This document shows, piece by piece, positions 1 to 7,405 of a stretch of DNA of 29,365 nt (its first letter is position 1; every line of letters starts with the position of its first letter). The stretch comes from CAYFSC01 sp964345695. GTDB taxonomy: Bacteria; Bacteroidota; Rhodothermia; Rhodothermales; Salinibacteraceae. A model generated the notes under the pieces. It ran no database searches and was not told where the DNA came from. It worked only from the letters and a program-made list of their open reading frames with translations. The DNA lies in NCBI GenBank assembly GCA_964345695.1, contig CAYFSC010000015.1:1-29365 (forward strand), given 5' to 3'. The position numbers and the translations under genes are program-made.

Positions 1-165
1 TGGCTGGCGCCGCCGCGCGAACTCCACGCGGCCCTGCACCCGACGGCTGATCCGGCCGCGCTGGGCGACGGGGCCATGATCGGGCTGGCCGTGTACGGCG
101 CGTACCTGCTGGTGTCTGCAGCCATCGTTGGGCGCCATGCGGTTCGCGCACAGGGGGGAGGATAA
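1..165 (+). CDS. C-terminal end of an unidentified membrane protein (5' partial)
   Basis: Frame 1 is open from the window edge to a TAA at 163-165 and encodes 54 residues. The visible part has a short hydrophilic stretch, then one clear hydrophobic segment (roughly residues 26-43, IGLAVYGAYLLVSAAIVGRH) and a short basic, glycine-rich tail. This looks like the last transmembrane helix and cytoplasmic end of an integral membrane protein. No family signature can be recognised in so short a piece, so no function is assigned. A perfect 7-bp stem with a 4-nt loop starts two bases after the stop codon, which supports this being a true gene end. Confidence 0.6.
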   Translation, partial: WLAPPRELHAALHPTADPAALGDGAMIGLAVYGAYLLVSAAIVGRHAVRAQGGG

Positions 166-166
166 G

Positions 167-184
167 CCCTTCCTGTCGGAAGGG
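167..184 (+). terminator. Short hairpin after the partial membrane gene
   Basis: CCCTTCC (167-173) pairs perfectly with GGAAGGG (178-184) around a TGTC tetraloop, two bases past the stop codon at 165. No T-run follows (next bases TGGGGTGAC), so it is a weak terminator candidate or a 3'-end stabilising hairpin. Confidence 0.35.
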
Positions 185-350
185 TGGGGTGACTTTGCTC
201 GATCGATGGGATTTGGATAGGGCACGCGGGGTGGTACAGGCTTTGCGTTCATGAAAGATCCCCCCATGAATGACGGTGTGTTGGTCTCGGGCCCGCGAGG
301 GTCGGGTCGCCGTCATCCGTCTCGGTCGTTCCCCAATGCCTCCCACTGCT

Positions 351-740
351 ATGGAGCCTTCTGCCCATATTCTTCTCGTCGAGGATGACGCCGCCATCCG
401 GGATCTCGAGCAAGTACGCCTCCGGCGGCTCGGCTGCGAAGTGACGGTACAACCCAGCGCCTCTGCAGCGCTTGAAGCGGTGAATGCCGACCCGAACGGG
501 TACGACTTAATTCTGACCGACTACAATATGCCGCAGATCAACGGCTTGGAGTTGGTTTGCGAGCTTCGCCAGCAGGGATGCGGCGTCCCGGCCATTCTTA
601 TGACGGGGTACAGCTCCACGGTGTCTGAGGAAACGGCCCTTTCCGCCGGACTGAACGCGTTTTTGCGGAAGCCTTTTGGCGGCGATCAACTGCAGAAGCT
701 TCTGGATGACCTCCTGGATCTGCCCCGAGATTGTGGGTAA
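351..740 (+). CDS. Stand-alone response regulator receiver protein
   Basis: This is a single CheY-like receiver domain of 129 residues with no output domain. Counting from the ATG at 351, the acidic pocket is E11-D12-D13, the phosphoacceptor is D57 in LILTDYNMP, the switch Thr is T85 in ILMTGYSS, and the conserved Lys is K107 in LRKPF. Such proteins receive phosphate from a histidine kinase and act by protein contact. An in-frame ATG at 336 would add five residues; 351 was chosen because the first beta strand starts a few residues later, as in CheY. An ATG further upstream at 270 would add a basic stretch that does not look like receiver sequence. It converges on the MCP gene, so it is not in the che operon. 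Its partner kinase cannot be told from the sequence. Confidence 0.85.
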   Translation: MEPSAHILLVEDDAAIRDLEQVRLRRLGCEVTVQPSASAALEAVNADPNGYDLILTDYNMPQINGLELVCELRQQGCGVPAILMTGYSSTVSEETALSAGLNAFLRKPFGGDQLQKLLDDLLDLPRDCG

Positions 741-793
741 TGATTACCCAATCAGGTGGTGAATAAAGTACTCAGGATAGGGAGGTGCAGAAG

Positions 794-826
794 CGCCCGG
801 GGTCCGGTGACGGCCGGCCCCGGGCG
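794..826. terminator. Bidirectional GC-rich hairpin between convergent genes
   Basis: CGCCCGGGG (794-802) pairs perfectly with CCCCGGGCG (818-826). An inner CCGG/CCGG stem (804-807 with 814-817) continues it after one bulged T. It lies between the stop of the response regulator (740) and the stop of the MCP gene (850), where both transcripts should end. There is no T-run on either side, so it would be an atypical intrinsic terminator. Confidence 0.5.
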
Positions 827-849
827 GTCTCCGGATGTTCTGTGTGAGC

Positions 850-2757
850 TCACGCCGATCCAACCGACGCGCCGTTGGAGCGTGGATAGGCCTCCTGCGG
901 GACGTTCGCGCCGTCTCCGTTGGGGCTGGAGGCGACGTCGACCGGGTCTGGGTCGACGGTGAAGCGCTCGATGAGTCCGCTGAGGTCCTCGGCCTTCTGC
1001 GACATGTCCACAGCCATCTCGGCGAGGTTGTTGGTAGAGCGGGAAACCTCGTCGGCCACGGCCGAGATCGACTCGATGTTGCCTGCGATCTGGTTGGTCG
1101 CGGTAGACTGTTGCTGGCTGGCGGCAGCAATCTGGTCGATCATGGTGACCATCCCGTCGATGGAGGACACGATCTCGCTGAGCGCCTCCGAAGCGTCTTC
1201 GGCCAGGTCCAATCCATCCTCGACCTCACCGGTACCGCGCTCCATGGAAGCGACCACTTCCTGCGTCCGCTCTTGGATCTGAGTGATCATCGACGCAATC
1301 TTCTGGGTGGCGGACGTCGTCCGCTCGGCGAGCTGGCGGACCTCGTCGGCCACGACCGCGAAGCCTTTGCCGTGCTCGCCGGCACGGGCGGCCTCGATGG
1401 CCGCGTTCAGTGCGAGCAGGTTCGTCTGGTCGGCAATGTCTTCGATGACCTGAATAATCTCGCCGATCTGCGCGCTCGACTCGCCCAGCGCCGTCACCTT
1501 GTCGGCCGAGGTGTTGACCAGGCTGGCGATGCGCTCCATGCCACTGGCGGTCTCGTCGAACACCGCTTCGCCCTCGGCGGCCAGCTCCGAGGCCCGCTGT
1601 GCCATTTCGTTGGAGCGCTCGGCGTGCTGCGACGAGGACGCGACGGTTGCCGACATCTCCTCGACGGCGGCGGCCACCTCGGTCGTTTGCTCCGCCTGCC
1701 CGTGGGCCCCTGCCGACATCTGCTCGGCCGATGAGGCGGCCAGCTGTGCGGCGTCGGACAGCTGGTTGCTTGCGGCATCGACCTCGCGAATCAGAGACGC
1801 CAGCTCCTCGATCATCGTGTTGACTTGCCGCATCAGGTCGCCCACGGCGTCGTCGTTCTCCACCGAAAGGCGCCGCGTAAGGTCGCCATCAACGACGGCG
1901 TCCAGCACGTCGGAGATGCGGGCGAACTGCTCGCGCAGGTACGCCCGTTCCTCGTCGGCCTCGTGCTTGAGGGCCTCGGCGCGCTCGCGGGCCTGCTTCG
2001 CCTGTTCGGACTGCTCTTCGAGCGCCTCGGTCTTCGCCGCACTGGCCTCGACCATCGCGTTGAACGAGTCGGTCAGCGCCCCGATCTCGTCCTGCTGATC
2101 GGTGTCCACGCGGACGCTCAGGTCACCGGCCTCCACGCTTCGAGCCGCTTCGCAGAGGGCATTGACGGGCCGTGTAACCGTGCGCTGCAGCTGCCACATC
2201 ACGAACAGGGCAATCAGCACGATGCCGGCGAAAATGCCCCCGGCAATGAGGTAGCTCGTTTGCTTCTGCGCCTGCACGGTTTCGGTAGGAAGTACCATGA
2301 GCGCCGCGCCGGAGGCCTCGGTGCCGCGCTGGATCGGCGCCATTGCGGTCAGCACCGAGGTGCCGTCGGCGGCCTCCGTCCAGCGAACGACCTCGCCCTT
2401 TGTGGCGTCAACCTCCATCTCCGGAAGGGTCTCCGCCAGGTTATAGGCCGCGACGCGGTTGCCGTCGGCGTCGAAGAAGCCGCCCGCGAGGGCCGATCCG
2501 TTCTGCACGACCTGCTGCAGGCTTTCCTCCAGCCCGCCCTGGTCGCCCATGACGAGCTCCAGAACCGACTGCTGGCCGATCGTTTCCGCCAGAAGCTGGC
2601 CCCGGCGCTCCAGCTCCTGCTCGGATTGATTGAGGGAGTAGCGGGCAAACATGCCGAAAAGCACGAGGGTCGCGACGGCAATGCTGCCCAACAACAGTGC
2701 AAAACGCGTTCGTAGATTGAAATTCGTGAGGGCGAGGGAGGAAGCAAGCGAGTCCAT
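850..2757 (-). CDS. Methyl-accepting chemotaxis protein with two HAMP domains
   Basis: This is a transmembrane chemoreceptor of about 635 residues that signals to CheA through CheW. From the ATG at 2757 (MDSLASSLAL), TM1 lies at about 19-39, a periplasmic sensor of about 130 residues follows, TM2 is at about 169-190 and a HAMP domain at about 191-243. A linker coiled coil leads into a second HAMP-like unit at about 275-330 (VVDGDLTRRL). The long signalling hairpin has the highly conserved tip at about 441-485 (IADQTNLLALNAAIEAARAG, then GKGFAVVADEVRQLAERT). A start at 2805 would place 16 poorly fitting residues before the N-terminus. The C-terminus ends in a polar tail without an NWETF-type CheR-docking pentapeptide. 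It is the last gene of the minus-strand block, 75 bp after the small exported protein gene. The ligand is unknown. Confidence 0.95.
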   Translation of the reverse strand: MDSLASSLALTNFNLRTRFALLLGSIAVATLVLFGMFARYSLNQSEQELERRGQLLAETIGQQSVLELVMGDQGGLEESLQQVVQNGSALAGGFFDADGNRVAAYNLAETLPEMEVDATKGEVVRWTEAADGTSVLTAMAPIQRGTEASGAALMVLPTETVQAQKQTSYLIAGGIFAGIVLIALFVMWQLQRTVTRPVNALCEAARSVEAGDLSVRVDTDQQDEIGALTDSFNAMVEASAAKTEALEEQSEQAKQARERAEALKHEADEERAYLREQFARISDVLDAVVDGDLTRRLSVENDDAVGDLMRQVNTMIEELASLIREVDAASNQLSDAAQLAASSAEQMSAGAHGQAEQTTEVAAAVEEMSATVASSSQHAERSNEMAQRASELAAEGEAVFDETASGMERIASLVNTSADKVTALGESSAQIGEIIQVIEDIADQTNLLALNAAIEAARAGEHGKGFAVVADEVRQLAERTTSATQKIASMITQIQERTQEVVASMERGTGEVEDGLDLAEDASEALSEIVSSIDGMVTMIDQIAAASQQQSTATNQIAGNIESISAVADEVSRSTNNLAEMAVDMSQKAEDLSGLIERFTVDPDPVDVASSPNGDGANVPQEAYPRSNGASVGSA

Positions 2758-2832
2758 GGAAAACGTACAGTCACTAAAGAAGAAAGCAGGGGCTCCAGGC
2801 GGCACCGCAGGCGCGCAGGATGCGTCGGCGTG

Positions 2833-3426
2833 TTACTTGGCCGCGACGAGTTTGGTGAGCGACTCGTACTCGGCCGGCACGTCGAGCGACGTGGCTGCGG
2901 CCGCCGGTTTGTTCAGCACGATCTGGAAGTCCTCTCCATTCTTGGCGACGGCCACCGGCGCTCCGGCGTTGACCCAGTCCTCGGTCGGGGCGAGAAGGGG
3001 AATGCCACGCTTCAACGCGCTTTCGATGAGAAACTGCTTCGGGGTGGCGGCGTCCACAATGCCGTCGTTCTCGACGATCCAGATGACGTCGACATCGTGG
3101 CTGCGCGTGAGCTCGCGGAACTGGTTGCCGATGTCGCTCTTCTGCTCCACGTACGCAAGGTAGAGCGTCGTCTGGATGGACGTCGTGGCGCGACGGAGGG
3201 CCTGCAGCTTCTCTTCCTGATTCTTGACGCCCTTCTTCCACAGTACCCCGACACGCTCGACGTCCGGCTTGATCTTCTTGAGGAAGTACATCTGCTGCAT
3301 CGGGTAGAAGCTGGAGGCGGTTGCGGTCGGCGGGGCCGTCTCGCTGGACGTGGCAAAGCCGGGCGCGGCGACCAACAGAGCCACGATGACGAGGACCGTG
3401 CTGGGGCGGGGGAGAAGAGCGGTCAT
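2833..3426 (-). CDS. Small exported protein resembling one lobe of ABC substrate-binding proteins
   Basis: The protein has 197 residues. Residues 1-25 form a signal peptide with a hydrophobic core (VLVIVALLVAAPGFA), so it is probably periplasmic. From about residue 40 the sequence resembles the C-terminal part of the TrpX-like ABC substrate-binding family (PF04392 type): FYPMQQMYFLKKIKPDVERV before a GVLW strand, a central VDVIWIVEND strand, then ESALKRGIPLLAPTEDWVNAGA and a closing IVLNKPAAAATSLDVP. That family is usually about 300 residues with two lobes; this protein has only about one, and no permease or ATPase gene is nearby. It sits directly upstream of the chemoreceptor and behind its own FliA-type promoter, so it could be a ligand-binding partner of that receptor. 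The family assignment is by eye and the function is inferred. Confidence 0.8.
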   Translation of the reverse strand: MTALLPRPSTVLVIVALLVAAPGFATSSETAPPTATASSFYPMQQMYFLKKIKPDVERVGVLWKKGVKNQEEKLQALRRATTSIQTTLYLAYVEQKSDIGNQFRELTRSHDVDVIWIVENDGIVDAATPKQFLIESALKRGIPLLAPTEDWVNAGAPVAVAKNGEDFQIVLNKPAAAATSLDVPAEYESLTKLVAAK

Positions 3427-3472
3427 GTTGCTGCGGGGGACTGGATGAGACGAGAAAACGGATTCGTTGCAA

Positions 3473-3499
3473 CTATCGGCAGGTCGGGCAAAAGCTTAA
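3473..3499 (-). promoter_or_regulatory. Sigma-28 (FliA)-type promoter for the substrate-binding-like/MCP pair
   Basis: On the minus strand TTAAGCTT (3499-3492) is followed by an 11-base spacer and GCCGATAG (3480-3473). The known FliA consensus is TAAAGTTT-N11-GCCGATAA; this site matches 6/8 and 7/8 with the exact spacing. Transcription would start near 3466, about 40 bases before the ATG at 3426. A second copy of the same arrangement precedes cheW. Confidence 0.75.
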
Positions 3500-3591
3500 G
3501 GGCTGATTCCGCGATCGCGTGCCTGAGATCGCGCGCCCGCAACCCGGTTTGCGAGCTGTCGCCTCTCGCGAGCACCTGCGGCGCGACCGAA

Positions 3592-4242
3592 TCACCGCCC
3601 GTAGTGGCGCCGGAAGTACAGGTAGTAGGCGTTCACCCGGCCGATGAGCGTCAGCGTCTCGTCGTAGGGCGGGGTCTTTCCGTACTGGCGCACCCGATGC
3701 GGGCCCGCGTTCCACGCCCCGACGGTGCGCGCCAGGTTGTTGCGGAACAGCATGTTGTAGCGGTCGAGCAGGTAGCAGCCGATCAGAATGTTGATGGCGG
3801 GATCCTTCAGGTCGCGGGCCTCCAGCGACCGGAGGTCCTCACGGCGGACGTAGCGGAAGGCACGGCGGGAGTGGTAGAGCGCGCGGGCAGCGCGGCGTCC
3901 CGTTTCGGGCAAGATCTGCATGAGCCCGACGGCGCCCTTGTGGGACACAACACGGGGACGGGCGGAGGACTCGGCGGCGATCAGGGCCCGCACGAAGTGG
4001 GCGTTCACGGTGATGCCCGGTCGGCTGTAGGAAAGCCGGGAAAAGTACTGGATGTAAGGCTCGTACGCCTGCAGGCGGCGTTGCGTGGCGCGGGGAGGCA
4101 CCTCGTCGGCCATCCTTTCGGCCGCGCGCTGCACGTAATCGGCAACGTCGCGCGAGCTGCGCGTGGGCTGCGCCGGAGCGGGGCTTGCGAGGCCACCGAC
4201 CCCGAGCGCAAGCAGCCATCCCAGGCAAAGAAGACGTCTCAT
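3592..4242 (-). CDS. Lytic transglycosylase (SLT domain), exported
   Basis: This is a 216-residue murein lytic transglycosylase that would cleave the MurNAc-GlcNAc bond in the periplasm. From the ATG at 4242, residues 1-24 form a signal peptide (MRRLLCLGWLLALGVGGLAS, then PAPAQ). The SLT fold follows: the catalytic Glu is E91 in ALIAAESSARP, then GAVGLMQILPET (103-114), a later helix with AWNAGPHRV (176-184) and a closing NAYYLYFRRHYG. An upstream in-frame ATG at 4413 would overlap the end of cheB and lose the signal peptide, so it was rejected. The gene starts about 50 bp after the cheB stop, so it is probably co-transcribed with the che genes. A likely role is opening the cell wall for the flagellum or remodelling near receptors, which is an inference from position. 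Confidence 0.9.
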   Translation of the reverse strand: MRRLLCLGWLLALGVGGLASPAPAQPTRSSRDVADYVQRAAERMADEVPPRATQRRLQAYEPYIQYFSRLSYSRPGITVNAHFVRALIAAESSARPRVVSHKGAVGLMQILPETGRRAARALYHSRRAFRYVRREDLRSLEARDLKDPAINILIGCYLLDRYNMLFRNNLARTVGAWNAGPHRVRQYGKTPPYDETLTLIGRVNAYYLYFRRHYGR

Positions 4243-4292
4243 GGGGTCGTTCGCGGCGACAGCGGAGGGGGCGGGACGGGACACGTGTTGGC

Positions 4293-5360
4293 TCAAGAGA
4301 GCGCCGGCGTTCCGGCAGCGCGGGCCAGGGCGGCCGGGATCTCGTCCAGCGGCAGGAGGGTGTCGGTCAGTCCGGCCTCCGCAACCGCGCGCGGCATTCC
4401 GTACACCACGCACGAGGCCTCGTCTTGCGCGAAGATGGTGCCTCCGGCCTGGTGGATTGCCTGCGCGCCGCGCAGCCCGTCTTTTCCCATGCCCGTCATG
4501 ATGAGCGCGAGCACCTCGCCGTCGTAAACCTCGCAGGCCGAGTGAAGCATGACGTCGACCGACGGGCAGTGCGACTGCGAGTCGGTGGGCGCAGGCGTGC
4601 GGGCGACGACAGTGCCGGTGCGCTCGGCAAAGGTGAGATGACGCCCACCGGCCGCCACGATCACGCGTCCGGCCTCGACGTCCATGCCGTCGGTGGCCTC
4701 TTCGACGTGAAGCGGGCTGAGCGCATCGAGCCGGTCGGACAGCGACCGCGTGAAGTGGGGCGGCATGTGCTGCACCACGACCACAGGCACCGGAAGGGCG
4801 GCCGGCAACTCGGGAATGACGTGCTGCAGGGCAAACGGGCCGCCGGTGGACACGCCGATGGCGATGAGCTTCGGCGGCAGGTCGGGGTGCGCGGACGAGC
4901 GAGCGGTGCGCCGCGACGGGCGTTGCGTCGAACGGCGGCGCGGCCCCTTCCGAAACAGGCGGGCGCGAGATGCAGTCAGCGAGTGGACCTTTTTGATCAG
5001 CTGGTCCTGAATCTCCGTAATTTGCAGGGAGACGCGCGCGTCCTGCTTGGGGATGAAATCGGCGGCGCCGGCCCGGAGTGCTTCAACGGTAGTCGATGCT
5101 CCCTCGGCCGTCAGGGAACTAACCATGAGGATCGGGCAGGGCGCCTTCTTCATGATCTTGCGCACGGCCGTGATGCCGTTCATCTCGGGCATCTCGACGT
5201 CCATCGTGATGACGTCGGGTGTGAGCGCGCACGCCTTCTCGACGCCCTCGGCGCCGTTGCGCGCCGTATCCACCACGGTAATGTCGTCGTCGCGCTCGAG
5301 CATCATCGAGATGGCTTTGCGCATGAACGCCGAATCGTCAACAACAAGGGCGCGAATCAT
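4293..5360 (-). CDS. cheB: Chemotaxis protein-glutamate methylesterase/deamidase CheB
   Basis: CheB removes methyl groups from receptor glutamates and deamidates glutamines; phosphorylation by CheA activates it. The receiver domain (about 1-120) has D8-D9, phosphoacceptor D54 in ITMDVEMPEMNG and K105 in FIPKQDA. A basic linker (about 133-155, RKGPRRRSTQRPSRR) joins it to the catalytic domain (about 163-345). The Ser-His-Asp triad is visible as S171 in GVSTGG, H198 in VVQHMPPHF and D294 in MTGMGKDG. The length of 355 residues is normal. The gene lies between cheA (129 bp upstream) and the lytic transglycosylase, and is read in the same direction as the rest of the che operon. With cheR in the same operon, full receptor adaptation is expected. 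Confidence 0.97.
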   Translation of the reverse strand: MIRALVVDDSAFMRKAISMMLERDDDITVVDTARNGAEGVEKACALTPDVITMDVEMPEMNGITAVRKIMKKAPCPILMVSSLTAEGASTTVEALRAGAADFIPKQDARVSLQITEIQDQLIKKVHSLTASRARLFRKGPRRRSTQRPSRRTARSSAHPDLPPKLIAIGVSTGGPFALQHVIPELPAALPVPVVVVQHMPPHFTRSLSDRLDALSPLHVEEATDGMDVEAGRVIVAAGGRHLTFAERTGTVVARTPAPTDSQSHCPSVDVMLHSACEVYDGEVLALIMTGMGKDGLRGAQAIHQAGGTIFAQDEASCVVYGMPRAVAEAGLTDTLLPLDEIPAALARAAGTPALS

Positions 5361-5489
5361 GGCTTCAGAAGGATTAAGCGAGAGGGGTGCACCGGCCGTG
5401 CGCCGGATCCGGACGATCGTTCATCCGGCAGTGCGCGATGCGGCGCGAGGGGCAAACCAAGCGAGGCGACGCACTGCAGCGTGCGGCGG

Positions 5490-7352
5490 TCAAGGCGTCC
5501 CGTTGGCAGCGGATGCGGCGGGGAGAGCGGCCCGACGCGAGCGGTTGGCGGCTTCAGACTTCATCTGGATCACCTCGCCGACGTCCAGGATCATGATGAC
5601 CTGCCCGTCGCCCAGGATGGTGGTTCCGGCGATGCCGGGCACCGTCTTGAGGTAGTCGCCGAGCGGCTTGATGACCACCTCCTCCTGTGCGATCAAGTCG
5701 TCGACGACCACGGCCGCGCGGCGATGCGCGACGTTTACGATGACGGCGTAGGCGTTGCGCGTGCCGCTTGCGTCCAGCGGTCGAGCCTGCTCGCCACCGG
5801 CGTTGGGCACGGGCACGTCCAGAGCCGCGTCGAGGCGAATGAGTGGAAGCACGCGGTCGCGATGCTGCATGACCTCTCCGCCCTGAATCGTCTCCGTCAT
5901 GCCAGGCTCCAGGCGAATGGCCTCCGACACGGCGTAGAGGGGGATGGCGAACGTCTCCGCGCCGCTCTTCACGAGCATGCTCTGGATGATGGCGAGGGTG
6001 AGCGGCAGCTTGAGCGTAAAGCACGTGCCCTCGCCCGGCGTCGACGTGATGTCGATGGTGCCGTTCAGCGTCGCGAGATTGGTTTTGACGACGTCCATCC
6101 CCACGCCGCGCCCGGACACCTGACTGACCTGCTCGGCGGTTGAAAAGCCGGGGCGGAAGATGAGCTGATACGCCTCCGCGTCGCTCATGTCTTCGACCTC
6201 GTTCGGGGCGAGCAGGCCCTTCTCGACGGCCTTCGCCTTCAAGGCGTCGGCGTCGAGTCCGGCACCGTCGTCGGCGATCTCGATGACGATGTGGTTGCCT
6301 TCGTGGGCGGCCGTCAGGCGGATGCGCCCGCAGGGATCTTTGCCTTTTTTCGTCCGCTCCTCCGGCGGCTCAATGCCGTGGTCGGCCGCATTCCGGATCA
6401 GGTGCACGAGCGGGTCGCCGATCTCCTCCACGAGCGACTTGTCGAGCTCGGTGTCTTCGCCCTCCACAACCAGCTCGATGTTTTTGTCGAACTCGCGAGA
6501 CAGATCGCGCACGACGCGCGGAAACTTACCGAAGACCTGTCCGATCTGCACCATGCGCGTGCGCATCACGGCGCTTTGCAGCTCGGTGGTCGTGAAGTCG
6601 ACTTGGTCGCTGGCCTCGTCCAGTTCCCGCAGCAGGTCCTCGAAGGAGTGCGCGTCGGTGTCGCTCGCGGTCGAGCGGCGCGCGGCGCGCATGTCGGAGA
6701 TGAGCTGAAGGAGCCGGTTGCGGCCCAGCACGAGTTCGCCGACGAGGTCCATGAGCGCATTGAGGCGGTCGACCTCGACCCGGATGGTGTCGGGGGCGTT
6801 CCCGGAGGGGCGGCTGCGTCCGTCGTCCGCAGCAGAGGCCGGGTCGTCATCCGCAGCCGAAGACGGGTCGTCCGGCGGAGCGTCTGAGGCGTCCTCGGCG
6901 ACGGGATCGGGGGCGGCGGCAAGGTGGGCCGCGTCGTCGGGATCGAACGTGCCCTCGGAGATGGCCTCGAGGGCAGCCAGCACGTCGTCCAGATCCAGCG
7001 GCTGGAGGTCACGGTCGATGACCTGCTGCGTCAGCACCTTCATAAAGTCGAAGGCATTCAGCATCACGTCCGTCATCGCGGGCTGGAAGTCCAGCGTTCC
7101 GTCGCGCAGCTTGCCGAGCACCTCTTCGAAGTGGTGCGCCAGGACGCTCAGCTGTTCGAGGCTGAGAAAGCCAGACGTGCCCTTGACCGTGTGGACGGCC
7201 CGGAAGATCTGGTCGACCAGCTCTTCGTCGTCAGGATGGTTTTCGAGGCGCAAAAGATCGCTCTCGAGGCCGTCGAAGATCTCCGTGGTTTCGACCACGA
7301 AGCTCTCAACGATCGGCTGCATGTCGTCGTCGTGGATGGGATGATCCGCCAT
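5490..7352 (-). CDS. cheA: Chemotaxis histidine kinase CheA, lacking an evident P2 domain
   Basis: CheA autophosphorylates in receptor arrays and passes phosphate to CheY and CheB. The 620-residue protein begins with the HPt (P1) domain, with H54 in FRAVHTVKGTSGF. An acidic, low-complexity linker (about 140-185) then leads straight to the P3 dimerisation helix (about 190, TIRVEVDRLNALMDLVGELV). The P4 kinase domain has HLIRNAADHGIE (N box), DDGAGLD (G1) and GRGVGMDVV (G2). The C-terminal P5 CheW-like domain follows (LPLTLAIIQSMLVKSGAETF onward). The roughly 45-residue linker is too short for the folded CheY/CheB-binding P2 domain of E. coli CheA, so phosphotransfer is presumably direct. It lies 53 bp after the CheZ-like gene. 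An acidic surface fits a salt-adapted cytoplasm. Confidence 0.97.
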   Translation of the reverse strand: MADHPIHDDDMQPIVESFVVETTEIFDGLESDLLRLENHPDDEELVDQIFRAVHTVKGTSGFLSLEQLSVLAHHFEEVLGKLRDGTLDFQPAMTDVMLNAFDFMKVLTQQVIDRDLQPLDLDDVLAALEAISEGTFDPDDAAHLAAAPDPVAEDASDAPPDDPSSAADDDPASAADDGRSRPSGNAPDTIRVEVDRLNALMDLVGELVLGRNRLLQLISDMRAARRSTASDTDAHSFEDLLRELDEASDQVDFTTTELQSAVMRTRMVQIGQVFGKFPRVVRDLSREFDKNIELVVEGEDTELDKSLVEEIGDPLVHLIRNAADHGIEPPEERTKKGKDPCGRIRLTAAHEGNHIVIEIADDGAGLDADALKAKAVEKGLLAPNEVEDMSDAEAYQLIFRPGFSTAEQVSQVSGRGVGMDVVKTNLATLNGTIDITSTPGEGTCFTLKLPLTLAIIQSMLVKSGAETFAIPLYAVSEAIRLEPGMTETIQGGEVMQHRDRVLPLIRLDAALDVPVPNAGGEQARPLDASGTRNAYAVIVNVAHRRAAVVVDDLIAQEEVVIKPLGDYLKTVPGIAGTTILGDGQVIMILDVGEVIQMKSEAANRSRRAALPAASAANGTP

Positions 7353-7405
7353 GGAAGGAGAGGGTTGTGCGCCGGATGAAGGGGCAGGGGCCTCGGGCGG
7401 CGCTC

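Noticed and set aside
2830..4527. Plus-strand ORF (565 codons) opposite the substrate-binding-like and transglycosylase genes
   Set aside because: It crosses gene ends, a promoter and three minus-strand genes, and has no domain signature.
4185..6143. Long plus-strand ORF (652 codons) across cheB and cheA
   Set aside because: It is antisense to two clearly recognised genes and its product is Arg/His/Gly-rich without any domain. Long antisense ORFs are expected in GC-rich coding DNA.
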